Shown one piece after another: positions 52,219-61,764 of a stretch of 64,000 nucleotides of DNA. Below the pieces are notes generated by a model. It saw only the letters and a program-made list of their open reading frames with translations. It searched no databases and was not told where the DNA came from. Location of the stretch: assembly GCF_013466985.1 (NCBI RefSeq), contig NZ_CP059164.1, positions 4,473,001 through 4,537,000 of the forward strand. The letters are read 5' to 3'. Every line of letters starts with the position of its first letter. The stretch's first letter is position 1. Source of the stretch: Nocardioides ungokensis. Lineage in GTDB: Bacteria > Actinomycetota > Actinomycetes > Propionibacteriales > Nocardioidaceae. Made by a program: the position numbers and the translations under genes.

Positions 52219-52353
52219 TTGACGTCGACAGGGACCCCTCGCTGACCCCATGCAGTGAGGGGTTCTTCCCTGCTCCGCCGCCGCTGTCCCCCCTGTCGTC
52301 GGCTGGGCCTGAGCCGGACGTGGGAGTGCGGGCCGGGCCTGCGCTCCCACGTC
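52219..52353 (+). promoter_or_regulatory. Structured leader of the EF-G2 gene with possible leader peptide and two hairpins
   Basis: In the 324-bp gap 52133-52456 there is no gene, but: a GGAGGGA site precedes a TTG-start frame of eight codons (52219-52245, encoding (M)TSTGTPR); hairpin 1 (52234-52244 with 52253-52263, one mismatch) overlaps the end of that frame; hairpin 2 has perfect 10-bp arms GACGTGGGAG (52317-52326) and CTCCCACGTC (52344-52353). This resembles attenuation leaders of ribosome-linked genes. It is speculative. Confidence 0.4.
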
Positions 52354-52456
52354 TCGGTGAAGAGTCCCCGTGGGCCCTTGCGCGTCGGCCCCGGGAGGAG
52401 TTGCCTCGGAGGCAGAGATGCCTGGTGGCCGAGCGGCCCGGACCTGAGGTGGCGAC

Positions 52457-54567
52457 ATGGCGGACAAGGGGAACCCACGTAGACCAGCCGGTCACGATCT
52501 GGAGGCGAGCAGCCCGGACCGGATCCGCAACGTGGTGCTGGTGGGGCCGGGAGGCTCCGGGAAGACCACTCTGGTCGAGACGCTGCTCGCCTGTTCAGGC
52601 GCGATCGGTCGCGCGGGATCCGTGCGGGACGGCAGCACCGTCTGCGACTTCGAGGAGTCCGAGCAGGCGCACGGCCGCTCGATCTCCCTGGCGGTGGCCC
52701 CGCTGGTCCACGAGGGGGTGAAGATCAACCTGATCGACACCCCCGCCTACGCCGACTTCGTCGGGGAGCTGCGGGCGGGCCTGCGCGCAGCGACTGCGCC
52801 CTGTTCGTGGTGGCCGCCAACGAAGGGGTCGACGAGGCGACGAGGACGCTGTGGCGCGAGTGCGACGCGGTCGGCATGCCACGCGCCGTCGTGGTCACCA
52901 AGCTCGACCAGGCCCGCGCCGACTACGAGGGCCTGCTGCGCCAGGCGCAGGAGGCCTTCGGCGAGCGGGTGATGCCGCTCTACGTCCCGCGCCGCTCGGG
53001 CACCGACGTGGTCGGCCTGACCGGGCTGCTGGCCCCGGGGGGCGACGCCCCCGAGGAGCTGCGCGGCGAGCTGATCGAGGGCGTGATCGAGGAGTCGGAG
53101 GACGAGACCCTGATGGACCGCTACGTCGGCGGCGAGGAGATCGCCGAGGACGTGCTGACCGCCGACCTCGAGCGCGCCGTGGCCCGGGGGACGTTCTTCC
53201 CCGTCGTGCCGGTCTGCTCGGTCACCGGCGTCGGCTGCACCGAGCTGCTCGCCTTGGCGGCGCGCGGCTTCCCCTCCCCGGCCGAGCACCCGGCGCCCGA
53301 GGTGTTCAGCCCCGCCGGCAAGACCGCGCCGGCCATCTCGTGCGACCCGGCGGGACCCCTGGTCGCCGAGATCGTCAAGACGACGAGCGACCCGTACGTC
53401 GGGCGGCTCAGCCTGGTGCGCGTCTTCTCCGGCACCCTGCTGCCCGACCAGCCGGTGCACGTGTCGGGCCACTTCACGTCGTTCTTCGGCGACGCCACCG
53501 GGCACGACGACCACGACGAGGACGAGCGCGTCGGCGCCCTGGCGCACTCCTTCGGGCGCACCCAGGTGCCCGCGTCCCGCATCGTGGCCGGGGACCTGTG
53601 CGCGGTCGGGCGGCTCACCAGGGCGGAGACCGGCGACACGCTCTCCTCGGTCGACGAGCCGCGGGTGCTGCGGCCGTGGTCGATGCCGGAGCCGCTGCTG
53701 CCGATCGCGGTCGTCGCGCACAGCAAGGCCGACGAGGACAAGCTCTCCCAGGCGCTGGGCCGGCTCGGCGCGGAGGACCCGTCGCTGCGGATCGAGAACA
53801 ACGCCGAGACCCATCAGCTGGTGCTGTGGTGCATGGGTGAGGCGCACGCCGAGGTCCTGCTCGAGCGGCTCACGTCGCGGTACGGCGTGCACGTCGACCA
53901 GGTGCCGTTCACCGTCAGCCTCCGGGAGACGTTCGCCGGGCCCGCCAAGGGCCACGGCCGGCACGTGAAGCAGTCGGGTGGCCACGGCCAGTTCGCGGTC
54001 TGCGACATCGAGGTCGAGCCGCTGCCGGAGGGGTCCGGCTTCGAGTTCGTCGACAAGGTCGTCGGTGGCGCGGTGCCGCGCCAGTTCATCCCCAGCGTGG
54101 AGAAGGGGATCCGCGCGCAGATGGAGCGCGGCGTGCGGGGCGGCTACCCGGTCGTCGACCTGCGGGTGACCCTCACCGACGGCAAGGCGCACAGCGTCGA
54201 CTCCTCCGACATGGCCTTCCACGCCGGCGCGTTGGCGCTGCGGGAGGCCGCGGCGTCGACGAGCATCACCGTGCTCGAGCCCTTCGACACGGTCACCGTG
54301 GTGGTGCCCGACGACCTGGTCGGCAGCGTCATGAGCGACCTCTCCGCCCGCCGCGCCCGGATGCTCGGCACCGACAAGGTCGGCGACGACCACACCAGCA
54401 TCGTCGCGGAGGTCCCGCAGATCGAGCTGGTGCGCTACGCGGTCGACCTGCGCTCGGCCAGCCACGGCTCGGGCACCTTCACCCGCACCTTCGCGCACTA
54501 CGAGGCGATGCCCGACGACGTCGCTGCCAGGGTCGCCGCCAGGGTCGCCGCGAGCGGCGGCGGCTGA
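52457..54567 (+). CDS. Elongation factor G-like protein (EF-G2/FusA2 type; frameshift near 52791)
   Basis: About 703 residues after repair. N-terminal G domain: VVLVGPGGSGKTTLVETLLA (P-loop), INLIDTPAYADFVGELRAGL and, in the next frame, VVAANEGVDEATRTLWREC and VVTKLDQARADYEGLL. One base is missing (GCG-ACT for GCG-GAC) near 52790-52793. Switch II is DTPAYADF in place of DTPGHVDF, so the catalytic histidine of true EF-G is absent; this is typical of EF-G2 proteins, whose mycobacterial member lacks ribosome-dependent GTPase activity. Domain IV loop: KQSGGHGQFAVCDIEVEPLP. Function unsettled, perhaps stress translation. Confidence 0.92.
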
Positions 54568-54573
54568 GCCGCC

Positions 54574-56474
54574 TCAGTCCACGGCGCGGAGGAAGGACTC
54601 CAGGATCGGGCCGGCGGTGCCGGAGCCCGACTCGCCCTCGTCGACGAAGGCCGCGACGGCCAGGTCGCCCTGCGCCGCGATCATCCAGGCGTGGGTGAGG
54701 ACCTTGCCGTCCTTCTCGAACTCCGCGGTCCCGGTCTTGGCGATGACCGGTGGGCCGGGCACGTCGGCGAGCAGGCTGCCGCTGCCGGAGGTCACCACGC
54801 CGCGCAGCATCGAGCGCAGCGAGGCCGCCTCGGCCTTCGAGACCGGGTCGACCCCGTGGGGCGGCGAGACGTCGACCGAGGTGACCAGCCGGGGCACCAC
54901 CAGGGAGCCCGACTGCACCGACGCGATCACGGTCGCCATCGCCATCGGTGAGGCGAGCACCTTGCCCTGGCCGATCATGTCGGCCGCGGCCTCGGTGTCG
55001 GAGGCGGGCGGCTCGACGTTGCCGAAGTACGCCGGGAAGCCGAGGTCGTGGTCGACCCCGAGCCCCAGCGACGCGGCGGCGTCGACGAGGTCCCGGCCGC
55101 CGAGCTTGCCGGCCTGGGAGATGAAGGCGGTGTTGCAGGAGTTGGCGAGCGCCGTCCGCAGGGGGATCCGGCCGATCCCGTCGGAGGGGTAGTCGGAGTA
55201 GTTCTTGAACGTCTTGCCGTCGACCGTGATGGTCGGCGTGCACGGCACCACCGTGTCCGGCGTCAGCCCGGCCCGCAGCAGCGCGAGGCTGGTGACGCTC
55301 TTGAAGGTGGAGCCGGGCGCGAACTGGCCGTACGTCGCCATGTTGTAGCCGTTGGTGCCCGGCCCGTTCGCGGCGGCCACGATGTCACCGGTCGAGGGCC
55401 GGATCGCGACCAGGGCGCTGGCCGGGCCCACGTTGACGAGCAGCCGCTCGGCGGTCGTCTGGAGGCGCTCGTCGAGGGTGATCCGCAGCGGCCGGCCGCG
55501 GGTGGCCCCGACCCGGAACAGCTCGTGCTCCTTGCCGTCGGCGTCCACCGCGTTCACCACGGCGCCGTCGGTGCCCTGCAGCTGCTCGTCGTACCTCGCC
55601 TGGAGGCCGGAGAGCCCCGCCTGGTCGCCCGGCTGGTAGGTGTCGGGGTGGTCCTTGACCATCTCGGCGGTCACACGTCGCCGACGGTGCCGAGGATGGG
55701 GGCCGCGAACTCCTTGGTCGGGGCCAGCGGCAGGCGCGCCCCGAGGGCGAGCACGCCGGGGATGTCCTGGTAGCCGTCCACCGACGCGGGCACGTCGTCC
55801 TTGCGGAAGACGATCGCCGCGACGTACGCCTGGTCGCCGGCGGCCTGCACCCGATTGACGTACGCCGCCGGGTCGATGCCCACCAGCTGCGCCAGCCGGC
55901 GCGCCGAGTCGGCGGCCTTGCCTGCCGACACCCTGGAGCGGTCGATGCCGAAGCGGACGACCGGGCGATCGGTGACCAGCGGCTGCTGGTGCGCCCCGAT
56001 GACCTGGCCGCGTCGCGCCGCGATCGGGGTCAGGTCGAGGGTGACCCCGTCGACGAGGCTCGACTCGACGATCGAGGGGTCCCAGGCGACCTGCCACTGG
56101 CCGTCGACCCTGGTCATCCGGGCCTGCGTGTCGTAGGTCCAGGCGCGACCACCCAGCGGCCAGCTCCAGGTGAGCGAGGCGGTGGCCGAGTCGCCCGACT
56201 CCTTCACGTCCCCGGCCGTGACGTCCGGCTGGACGTCACCCATGCCCTCGACGGTGGTGCGGTAGTCCTTCGTCGCCTCCTCGGTCGTGACCCTGGTGAA
56301 GTCGACGTCGGCGAACGACCCCGAGGACAGGCCGGAGGCCAGGGTGTCGGCCGCGTCGGACGCGTCCGGCCCGCCCGAGGAGCCCGAGTCGCACCCGGTC
56401 AGCAGCAGCCCGAGCAGCGCGCTCGTCGCCAAGGTGGTCGTGGCGCGAGCGGTGATGGTCCGGTGAGCCCCCAT
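54574..56474 (-). CDS. Class B penicillin-binding protein, lipoprotein, PbpA/MecA-like (frameshift near 55675)
   Basis: About 632 residues after joining. Signal peptide with lipobox LLTGCDSG; NTF2-like MecA_N domain (LSSGSFADVDFTRVTTEEAT); linker with RRGQVIGAHQQPLVTDRPVV; then, in another frame after ILGTVGDV, TAEMVKDHPDTYQPGDQAGL and the transpeptidase with FAPGSTFKSVTSLALLRAGL (SxxK), ALANSCNTAFISQAGKLGGR (SxN) and VIAKTGTAEFEKDGKVLTHA (KTG). It cross-links peptidoglycan outside the membrane. The lesion lies in GTGTGACC near 55675-55682 (two extra bases or one missing). The family may be less beta-lactam sensitive. It converges with EF-G2 (stops 6 bases apart). Confidence 0.9.
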
Positions 56475-56517
56475 GGCCCCGGTTCTACCAGCCCGGCGTG
56501 ACGCACCGCCCAACGGC

Positions 56518-57516
56518 TCAGTGGCGGGCCAGCCACCGGCCGAGGTCGACGCCGGCGCGGCGGGCCGCCGCCTGCGCACGCGGGGAGGTCAGGTCGGGGG
56601 CCGTGAACCGCTCGGGGGCGATGGTCGCGTCCTGCGCGGCGTACGACCGCTGCTGCGCCGCCAGGCCGTCACCGGCGGCGGCCGCCGTCCGCAGCGTCGC
56701 CGCGCTGGCCGTGAACGCGGCGCCGGTGAGCAGCGGGCTCACCAGCGGGGCGTAGCCGGACGCGTGGCCGGTCCGGTTGGGGTGGTAGCTCTCGCTGATC
56801 GGGTTGGACAGGCCGTTGAGCCACTCGACGTCGGCGCAGACGGCGTGGCCCACGAAGCGGCCGGTCGGGTTGGCGAAGGCGAAGCCCCGTGCCGACGCGG
56901 CGCTCGCGAGCTTGCTGTTCAGCAGGTCCGCGGTGGCGTTGAGCCGGGTCTCCTCGGCCGGCGAGAACCAGGTGCCGGCGTTGCAGTCCTCCCCGTTGAA
57001 GATCCGCGGGTAGCCCACGACCACGACCTTGGCCGTCGTCGCGCGGCTGCGGATCGCGGCGTACAGCGTCGAGAGGGCGCCGGGCAGCTTGGCGTTGATG
57101 TAGGACTGTGCGGCGTCGATGGCGCCGTTGCAGTCGCTCATCCAGCCGGGCTGGGCGCACTCGGTGAGCACGCCGGCGAAGCCCGCGTCGTTGCCGCCGA
57201 CCGAGATCGTGACGTAGCCGGTGGACGCGCTCAGGGCGCCGAGCTGGTTGTTGGTGACGTCGGGGATCTTCGCCCCCGAGCAGGCCCGGAAGTTCAGCGC
57301 GTAGCCCCGCGCCGCCGCGATCAGGCTCGGGTAGGCGTACGTCGACCGCTGGCACGAGGTGCCGTCGTCGATGTAGCTGCGGGTCCCCACCCCCGAGGAG
57401 TAGGAGTCACCGAGGGCGACGTACGAAGGGGCGGCGGCCAGGGCCGGCGCCGTGGGGACGAGCAGCGTGGTGGCGATGCCGACGACGGCGACGGCGAGCA
57501 GGCGGGCGACGCGCAC
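56518..57516 (-). CDS. Secreted SGNH/GDSL lipase-esterase
   Basis: 332 residues. Signal peptide MRVARLLAVAVVGIATTLLV to about ALAAAP. Block I YVALGDSYSSGVGT (GDSYSSG, catalytic Ser), block II/III VTISVGGNDAGFAGVLTECA (GGND), block V ESYHPNRTGHASGYAPLVSP (H). Six cysteines (CQR, CSG, CAQ, CNG, CNA, CAD) pair up as in Streptomyces scabies esterase and SCO lipase. A C-terminal extension of about 75 residues after the SGNH domain is alanine-rich. GTG at 57516 with GGGAGG 6 bases upstream. Exported lipase. Confidence 0.92.
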   Translation of the reverse strand: MRVARLLAVAVVGIATTLLVPTAPALAAAPSYVALGDSYSSGVGTRSYIDDGTSCQRSTYAYPSLIAAARGYALNFRACSGAKIPDVTNNQLGALSASTGYVTISVGGNDAGFAGVLTECAQPGWMSDCNGAIDAAQSYINAKLPGALSTLYAAIRSRATTAKVVVVGYPRIFNGEDCNAGTWFSPAEETRLNATADLLNSKLASAASARGFAFANPTGRFVGHAVCADVEWLNGLSNPISESYHPNRTGHASGYAPLVSPLLTGAAFTASAATLRTAAAAGDGLAAQQRSYAAQDATIAPERFTAPDLTSPRAQAAARRAGVDLGRWLARH

Positions 57517-57612
57517 AGGACCTCCCGAGATCCCGGCCGACAGTGGCCGGCGGCCACCCCGATGTGGCCTGGCTCACTCAAGCACTGGGGGGTCCGTGCT
57601 GACCAGCGTGGT

Positions 57613-59376
57613 CTAGTACTTCGGCTTCTTCGCCCGCGGCTTGCGCTTGGGGTCCGACCAGTCGCGCTCCTGGCCGCCGGCCGACGGCGCGCCCTCGTCG
57701 CGGCGCAGCTCGATGAGCTTGCCCGAGATGCGGGTGGTCTGCAACGCGTCCCACGCGGTGCCGGGCAACTCGGCGGGCAGCTCGACCAGCGAGAAGTCCG
57801 GGCGGATCTGGATGTGCCCGAAGTCGTTGCGGGACAGCCCGCCCTCGTTGGCGATCGCGCCGACGATCTGGCGCGGCTCGACCTTGTGCCGCTTGCCGAC
57901 CGAGATCCGGTAGGTCGCCATCGGGACGTCGGTGCGCCCGCGCGGCCGGCGCTCGGCGCGCTGGGGGCGGTCGCCGCGGTCGGGACGCGAGGCGCCCTCG
58001 GAGACCGGGCGGACCTGCTCCTTGGCCGGGTCGAGCAGCAGCGGGGTGTCGCCCTGCGCCACGACCGCCAGCGCCGCGGCCACGTCGACCTCGGGCACGT
58101 CGTGCTCGCTGACGTAGTGGGCGATGATGTCGCGGAACTTCTCGATCCGGCTGGTCTGGTTGAGCGCCTCGCTGATCGCGTCGTCGAAGCGCGCCAGCCG
58201 GGTGACGTTGACGTCCTCGACCGAGGGCAGCTGCATCGGCGTGAGCGGCTGGCGGGTGGCCTTCTCGATCGCCTTGAGCAGGTAGCGCTCCCGCGGGGTG
58301 ACGAACGAGATCGCGTCGCCCTTGCGGCCCGCACGACCGGTCCGGCCGATGCGGTGCACGTAGGACTCGGTGTCGGTGGGGATGTCGTAGTTGACGACGT
58401 GGCTGATCCGCTCGACGTCGAGGCCGCGGGCGGCCACGTCGGTGGCGACGAGGATGTCGAGCTTGCCGGCCTTGAGCTGGTTGACCGTGCGCTCGCGCTG
58501 GGCCTGGACGACGTCACCGTTGATGGCCGCGGCGGAGTAGCCCCGGGCGCGCAGCTTCTCGGCGAGGGTCTCGGTCTCGTTCTTGGTCCGGACGAAGACG
58601 ATCATCCCCTCGAAGTTCTCGACCTCGAGGATGCGCGTGAGGGCGTCGACCTTCTGGGGGTAGGACACCATCAGGTAGCGCTGGGTGGTGTTCGCCGACG
58701 TCGTCGTCTTGTTCTTGACGGTGATCTCGACCGGGTTGTGGAGGTACTTCTTCGAGATCCGTCGGATCTGCGAGGGCATCGTCGCGGAGAAGAGCGCGAC
58801 GTTCTTGTCCTCGGGGGTGTCGGCGAGGATCGTCTCGACGTCCTCCGCGAAGCCCATGTTGAGCATCTCGTCGGCCTCGTCGAGCACCAGGAACCGCAGC
58901 TCGGAGAGGTCGAGGGTGCCCTTGTCGAGGTGGTCCATGATCCGGCCGGGGGTGCCGACGACGATGTGCACGCCGCGACGCAGGGCGGAGAGCTGGACGC
59001 CGTACCCCTGGCCGCCGTAGACGGGGAGCACCTTCACGCCGCGCAGGTGGGCGGCGTACTTCTCGAACGCCTCGCAGACCTGCAGCGCGAGCTCGCGCGT
59101 GGGCGCGAGCACCAGCGCCTGCGGGGTCTTCTGGGACAGGTCGAGCCGGGAGAGGATCGGCAGCGCGAACGCCGCGGTCTTGCCGGTGCCGGTCTGGGCG
59201 AGGCCGACGACGTCGCGGCCCTCGAGGAGCGGCGGGATCGTCGCGGCCTGGATGGCCGAAGGGGTCTCGTACCCCACGTCGCGCAGGGCGTCGAGCACCC
59301 CGTCGGCGAGGCCGAGCTCGGCGAAGGCAGGGGTCACCTCGCCGGTCAACTCGTTCTCGTCTGTAGTCATCCCCAT
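57613..59376 (-). CDS. DEAD-box RNA helicase with DbpA RNA-binding domain (DeaD/CsdA-like)
   Basis: 587 residues. AQTGTGKTAAFALPILSRL (motif I), APTRELALQ (Ia), VLDEADEMLNMGF (II), FSATMPSQIRR (III) and HRIGRTGRAGRKGD (VI). A DbpA-type RRM (TYRISVGKRHKVEPRQIVGA, NDFGHIQIRPDFSLVELPAE) and a basic tail RKPRAKKPKY follow. It unwinds RNA during ribosome assembly and cold response. ATG at 59376 or 59370 (MGMTTDENELTGEV); both fit. A 13-bp tandem array and a 50-bp palindrome lie just upstream. Confidence 0.94.
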   Translation of the reverse strand: MGMTTDENELTGEVTPAFAELGLADGVLDALRDVGYETPSAIQAATIPPLLEGRDVVGLAQTGTGKTAAFALPILSRLDLSQKTPQALVLAPTRELALQVCEAFEKYAAHLRGVKVLPVYGGQGYGVQLSALRRGVHIVVGTPGRIMDHLDKGTLDLSELRFLVLDEADEMLNMGFAEDVETILADTPEDKNVALFSATMPSQIRRISKKYLHNPVEITVKNKTTTSANTTQRYLMVSYPQKVDALTRILEVENFEGMIVFVRTKNETETLAEKLRARGYSAAAINGDVVQAQRERTVNQLKAGKLDILVATDVAARGLDVERISHVVNYDIPTDTESYVHRIGRTGRAGRKGDAISFVTPRERYLLKAIEKATRQPLTPMQLPSVEDVNVTRLARFDDAISEALNQTSRIEKFRDIIAHYVSEHDVPEVDVAAALAVVAQGDTPLLLDPAKEQVRPVSEGASRPDRGDRPQRAERRPRGRTDVPMATYRISVGKRHKVEPRQIVGAIANEGGLSRNDFGHIQIRPDFSLVELPAELPGTAWDALQTTRISGKLIELRRDEGAPSAGGQERDWSDPKRKPRAKKPKY

Positions 59377-59427
59377 CACGGTAGTGGGTTCAGCGGTCCC
59401 TGCTCGATTCGGGGGCGCGGAGACTCT

Positions 59428-59479
59428 GCTCACTTCCGGGGCTCACTTCCGGGGCTCACTTCCGGGGCTCACTTCCGGG
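59428..59479. repeat. Four tandem 13-bp repeats GCTCACTTCCGGG
   Basis: Exact units at 59428-59440, 59441-59453, 59454-59466 and 59467-59479, 52 bases upstream of the DEAD helicase start. All four are identical, so the expansion is recent. They lie between the helicase promoter region and the glmS-side palindrome. Confidence 0.95.
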
Positions 59480-59494
59480 CCACCCAGAAGCTGC

Positions 59495-59544
59495 GGGTCG
59501 TGTGCCCGAGAACGCGCCCCGACGCGTCCTCGGGCACACGACCC
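59495..59544. repeat. 50-bp palindrome after glmS
   Basis: 16-bp perfect arms GGGTCGTGTGCCCGAG (59495-59510) and its complement (59529-59544), with 18 bases between containing GACGCGTC. It starts 15 bases after the glmS stop, read on the minus strand. It can serve as the glmS terminator. Confidence 0.9.
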
Positions 59545-59559
59545 CTGCCGTGCAGGTGG

Positions 59560-61380
59560 CTACTCGACCGTGACCGACTTGGCGAGGTTGCGCGGCTTGT
59601 CGATGTCGTGGCCCAGGTGCAGCGCCGCGTGGTAGGCGAGCAGCTGGAGCGGGATGGTCAGCAGGATCGGGTCGAGCTCGCGCTCGTTGCGGGGCACGTC
59701 GATGCGCACCGCGTCGACCTCGCCGAGGTCGACACCCTCGTGGGTGACGACGACGAGCGGGCCGCGCCGGGCGGCGATCTCGTGCAGCGCGCCGACGTTG
59801 CGGCTGGCGAGCTCGTCGTCGGGGACGATCGCCACGGTCGGCACCGACTCCGAGATCAGCGCCAGCGGCCCGTGCTTGAGCTCGGAGGTCTGGTAGGCCT
59901 CGGCGTGCCGGTAGGAGATCTCCTTGAACTTCTGGGCGCCCTCGCGCGCGACCGGGAAGCCGCGCACCCGGCCCACGAAGAAGAGGCTCTCGGCCTCGGC
60001 CAGGCGGGTGGCGACGGCGGCGATCTCCTCCTCGCGCTCCAGGATCTCGGCGATCTGGCCCGGGATCCGGGTCAGCCCGGCGATGAGGCGGGTGCCGTCG
60101 GCGATGGACAGGTCGCGCACCCGGCCGAGCTGCAGCGCGAGCAGCGCGAAGCCGAGGAACATCGTGGTCAGCGCCTTGGTGGAGGCCACGGCCACCTCGG
60201 GGCCGGCGTGCAGGTAGATGCCGCCGTCGCACTCCCGGGCGATCGCGCTGCCGACCACGTTGACCAGGCCGACCACCCGACCGCCCTTGCGGCGGATCTC
60301 CTGCACCGCCAGCAGGGTGTCGATGGTCTCGCCGGACTGGCTGACCGCGACGTAGAGGGTGTCGGGCTCGATGACCGGGTCGCGGTAGCGGAACTCGCTG
60401 GCCGCCTCCGCGTCGGCGGGGATCCGGGCCAGCTCCTCGACCAGCGCGGCGCCCATCTGGCCCACGTAGTAGGCCGAGCCGCAGCCGAGGATCTTGACCC
60501 GCCGGATCGCCCTGGTTTCACGTGGATCCATGTTCAGGCCGCCGAGGTGGGCGGTCCCGAACCGCTCGTCGAGGCGACCGCGCAGCACCCGCTCGGCGGC
60601 CGCGGGCTGCTCGAGCATCTCCTTGTACATGAACGAGGCGTGGTCGCCGGCGTCGTAGACCGAGGGGTCGATGTCGAGCGTCGTCGCCGCCTTCGCCGTC
60701 GTGCTCAGGTCCATGCGGTACGTCGTGAAGCCGGTCGCGGTCAGCGTGGCGATCTCGCCGTCGTCCAGGTGGGCGACCGTGGTCGTGTAGCGGACCAGCG
60801 CGGCCAGGTCGGAGGCGACGTGCATCTCCTTCTCGCCGACGCCGATGATCAGCGGGCTGCCGTTGCGGGCCACGACCAGCCGGTCGGGGAAGTCCGCGTG
60901 CATCACCGCGATGCCGTAGGTCCCGTCGATGACCGCCAGCGCGTCGCGCACCTTGCCCTCGAGGGTGTCGGCGTCCGAGCGCGCCACCAGGTGGGCGAGC
61001 ACCTCGGTGTCGGTGTCGGAGACCAGGTCGACGCCGGCCTCGGTCAGCTGCTGGCGCAGCGCGGCGGCGTTGTCGATGATCCCGTTGTGGACGACCGCCA
61101 CGTCACCCTTCGTGTCGGTGTGCGGGTGGGCGTTCACGTCGTTGGCCGGGCCGTGGGTCGCCCACCGGGTGTGGCCGATCCCGGTCTTCCCGGCGAACCG
61201 CTTGGGCAGGTCCTCGGAGAGGTCCCGCACCCGGCCGGCCTTCTTGGCCACCTTGATCCCGGAGGTCGTGAGCACGGCCACCCCGGCCGAGTCGTAGCCG
61301 CGGTGCTCGAGCCTGCTCAGGCCCTCCAGCAGCAGCGGGACGGCCTGCTGGCCGCCGACGTACCCGACGATTCCGCACAT
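59560..61380 (-). CDS. glmS: Glutamine-fructose-6-phosphate aminotransferase (isomerizing)
   Basis: 606 residues. MCGIVGYVGGQQAVPLLLEG gives Cys2 as the amidotransferase nucleophile. The GATase half also has GIGHTRWATHGPANDVNAHP; the isomerase half has two SIS domains (CGSAYYVGQMGAALVEELAR; ISQSGET-like AVSQSGETIDTLLAVQEIRR; FFVGRVRGFPVAREGAQKFK) and ends NLAKSVTVE. It makes glucosamine-6-phosphate for peptidoglycan and mycothiol. No ribozyme or glmS riboswitch signature is visible upstream. Confidence 0.97.
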   Translation of the reverse strand: MCGIVGYVGGQQAVPLLLEGLSRLEHRGYDSAGVAVLTTSGIKVAKKAGRVRDLSEDLPKRFAGKTGIGHTRWATHGPANDVNAHPHTDTKGDVAVVHNGIIDNAAALRQQLTEAGVDLVSDTDTEVLAHLVARSDADTLEGKVRDALAVIDGTYGIAVMHADFPDRLVVARNGSPLIIGVGEKEMHVASDLAALVRYTTTVAHLDDGEIATLTATGFTTYRMDLSTTAKAATTLDIDPSVYDAGDHASFMYKEMLEQPAAAERVLRGRLDERFGTAHLGGLNMDPRETRAIRRVKILGCGSAYYVGQMGAALVEELARIPADAEAASEFRYRDPVIEPDTLYVAVSQSGETIDTLLAVQEIRRKGGRVVGLVNVVGSAIARECDGGIYLHAGPEVAVASTKALTTMFLGFALLALQLGRVRDLSIADGTRLIAGLTRIPGQIAEILEREEEIAAVATRLAEAESLFFVGRVRGFPVAREGAQKFKEISYRHAEAYQTSELKHGPLALISESVPTVAIVPDDELASRNVGALHEIAARRGPLVVVTHEGVDLGEVDAVRIDVPRNERELDPILLTIPLQLLAYHAALHLGHDIDKPRNLAKSVTVE

Positions 61381-61419
61381 CTTCTGTCTCCCTCGTTCGT
61401 TCGTTGATCTCGTGTGTTC

Positions 61420-61459
61420 GTTGATCGAGCAGGTCGCGCAGCGACCGTGCCGAGATCAT
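61420..61459. repeat. Nocardioides-type intergenic repeat (REP-like), partial palindrome
   Basis: GTTGATCGAGCAGGTCGCGC...ACCGTGCCGAGATCAT: GGTCGC and GCGACC pair around GCA, with TGATC/GATCA-like outer bases. I recognise this as a very common intergenic repeat in Nocardioides and relatives (usually GGTCTCGATACG...CGAGCAGGTCG). It lies 40 bases upstream of glmS and its right end supplies the TGA of the next gene (61456-61458). A short direct repeat GTTCGTTGATC precedes it. Confidence 0.8.
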
Positions 61460-61755
61460 CCGTAGACGATGCGGCGCAGCTGCCGCTCGCTCAGCTCGGG
61501 GGCGGCCACCACGCGGGTGGGCAGCTCCTGGGCGATCCGCGCGAAGATCTCGGCGTTCCTCGCCCCGTAGGTCTTCAGGTGGGCGTGCCGCCGGCGTACG
61601 TACTGCTCCACCGGCTCGGCGTGGAAGGCGACGACGTCCTCGATGACCCGCGCCGCCTCCGCGGCCGACAGCCCGGTGCTGGCGGCGATGCGGGTGACGA
61701 GCTCGGGGTCGGGAGCGGCGGGCACGCGGACGATGCTGCTCCGCGAGCGAGGCAT
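61456..61755 (-). CDS. Small basic hypothetical protein with HU-like N-terminal pattern
   Basis: 99 residues, unrecognised function. DPELVTRIAASTGLSAAEAA and ARVIEDVVAF recall the first helix pair of HU/IHF proteins (TGLSxxEAxxxId). The middle is rich in R and H (EQYVRRRHAHLKTYGARNAE). ATG at 61755 is preferred over an upstream TTG. A 9-bp inverted repeat (61765-61784) lies 10 bases before the start and could be a binding site or translation control. The stop codon is inside the intergenic repeat. Confidence 0.65.
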   Translation of the reverse strand: MPRSRSSIVRVPAAPDPELVTRIAASTGLSAAEAARVIEDVVAFHAEPVEQYVRRRHAHLKTYGARNAEIFARIAQELPTRVVAAPELSERQLRRIVYG

Positions 61756-61764
61756 CGGCAAGTC

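Noticed and set aside
59495..59544. A glmS ribozyme or riboswitch
   Set aside because: The palindrome is downstream of glmS and not in its leader; the sequence does not resemble the ribozyme core, which is mainly found in Firmicutes.
56473..61407. A very long open frame on the plus strand (about 1640 codons) antisense to four genes
   Set aside because: It runs across the PBP, lipase, helicase and glmS genes on the other strand. Composition is V/G/R/D rich with no domains, as expected from GC bias in the antisense frame.
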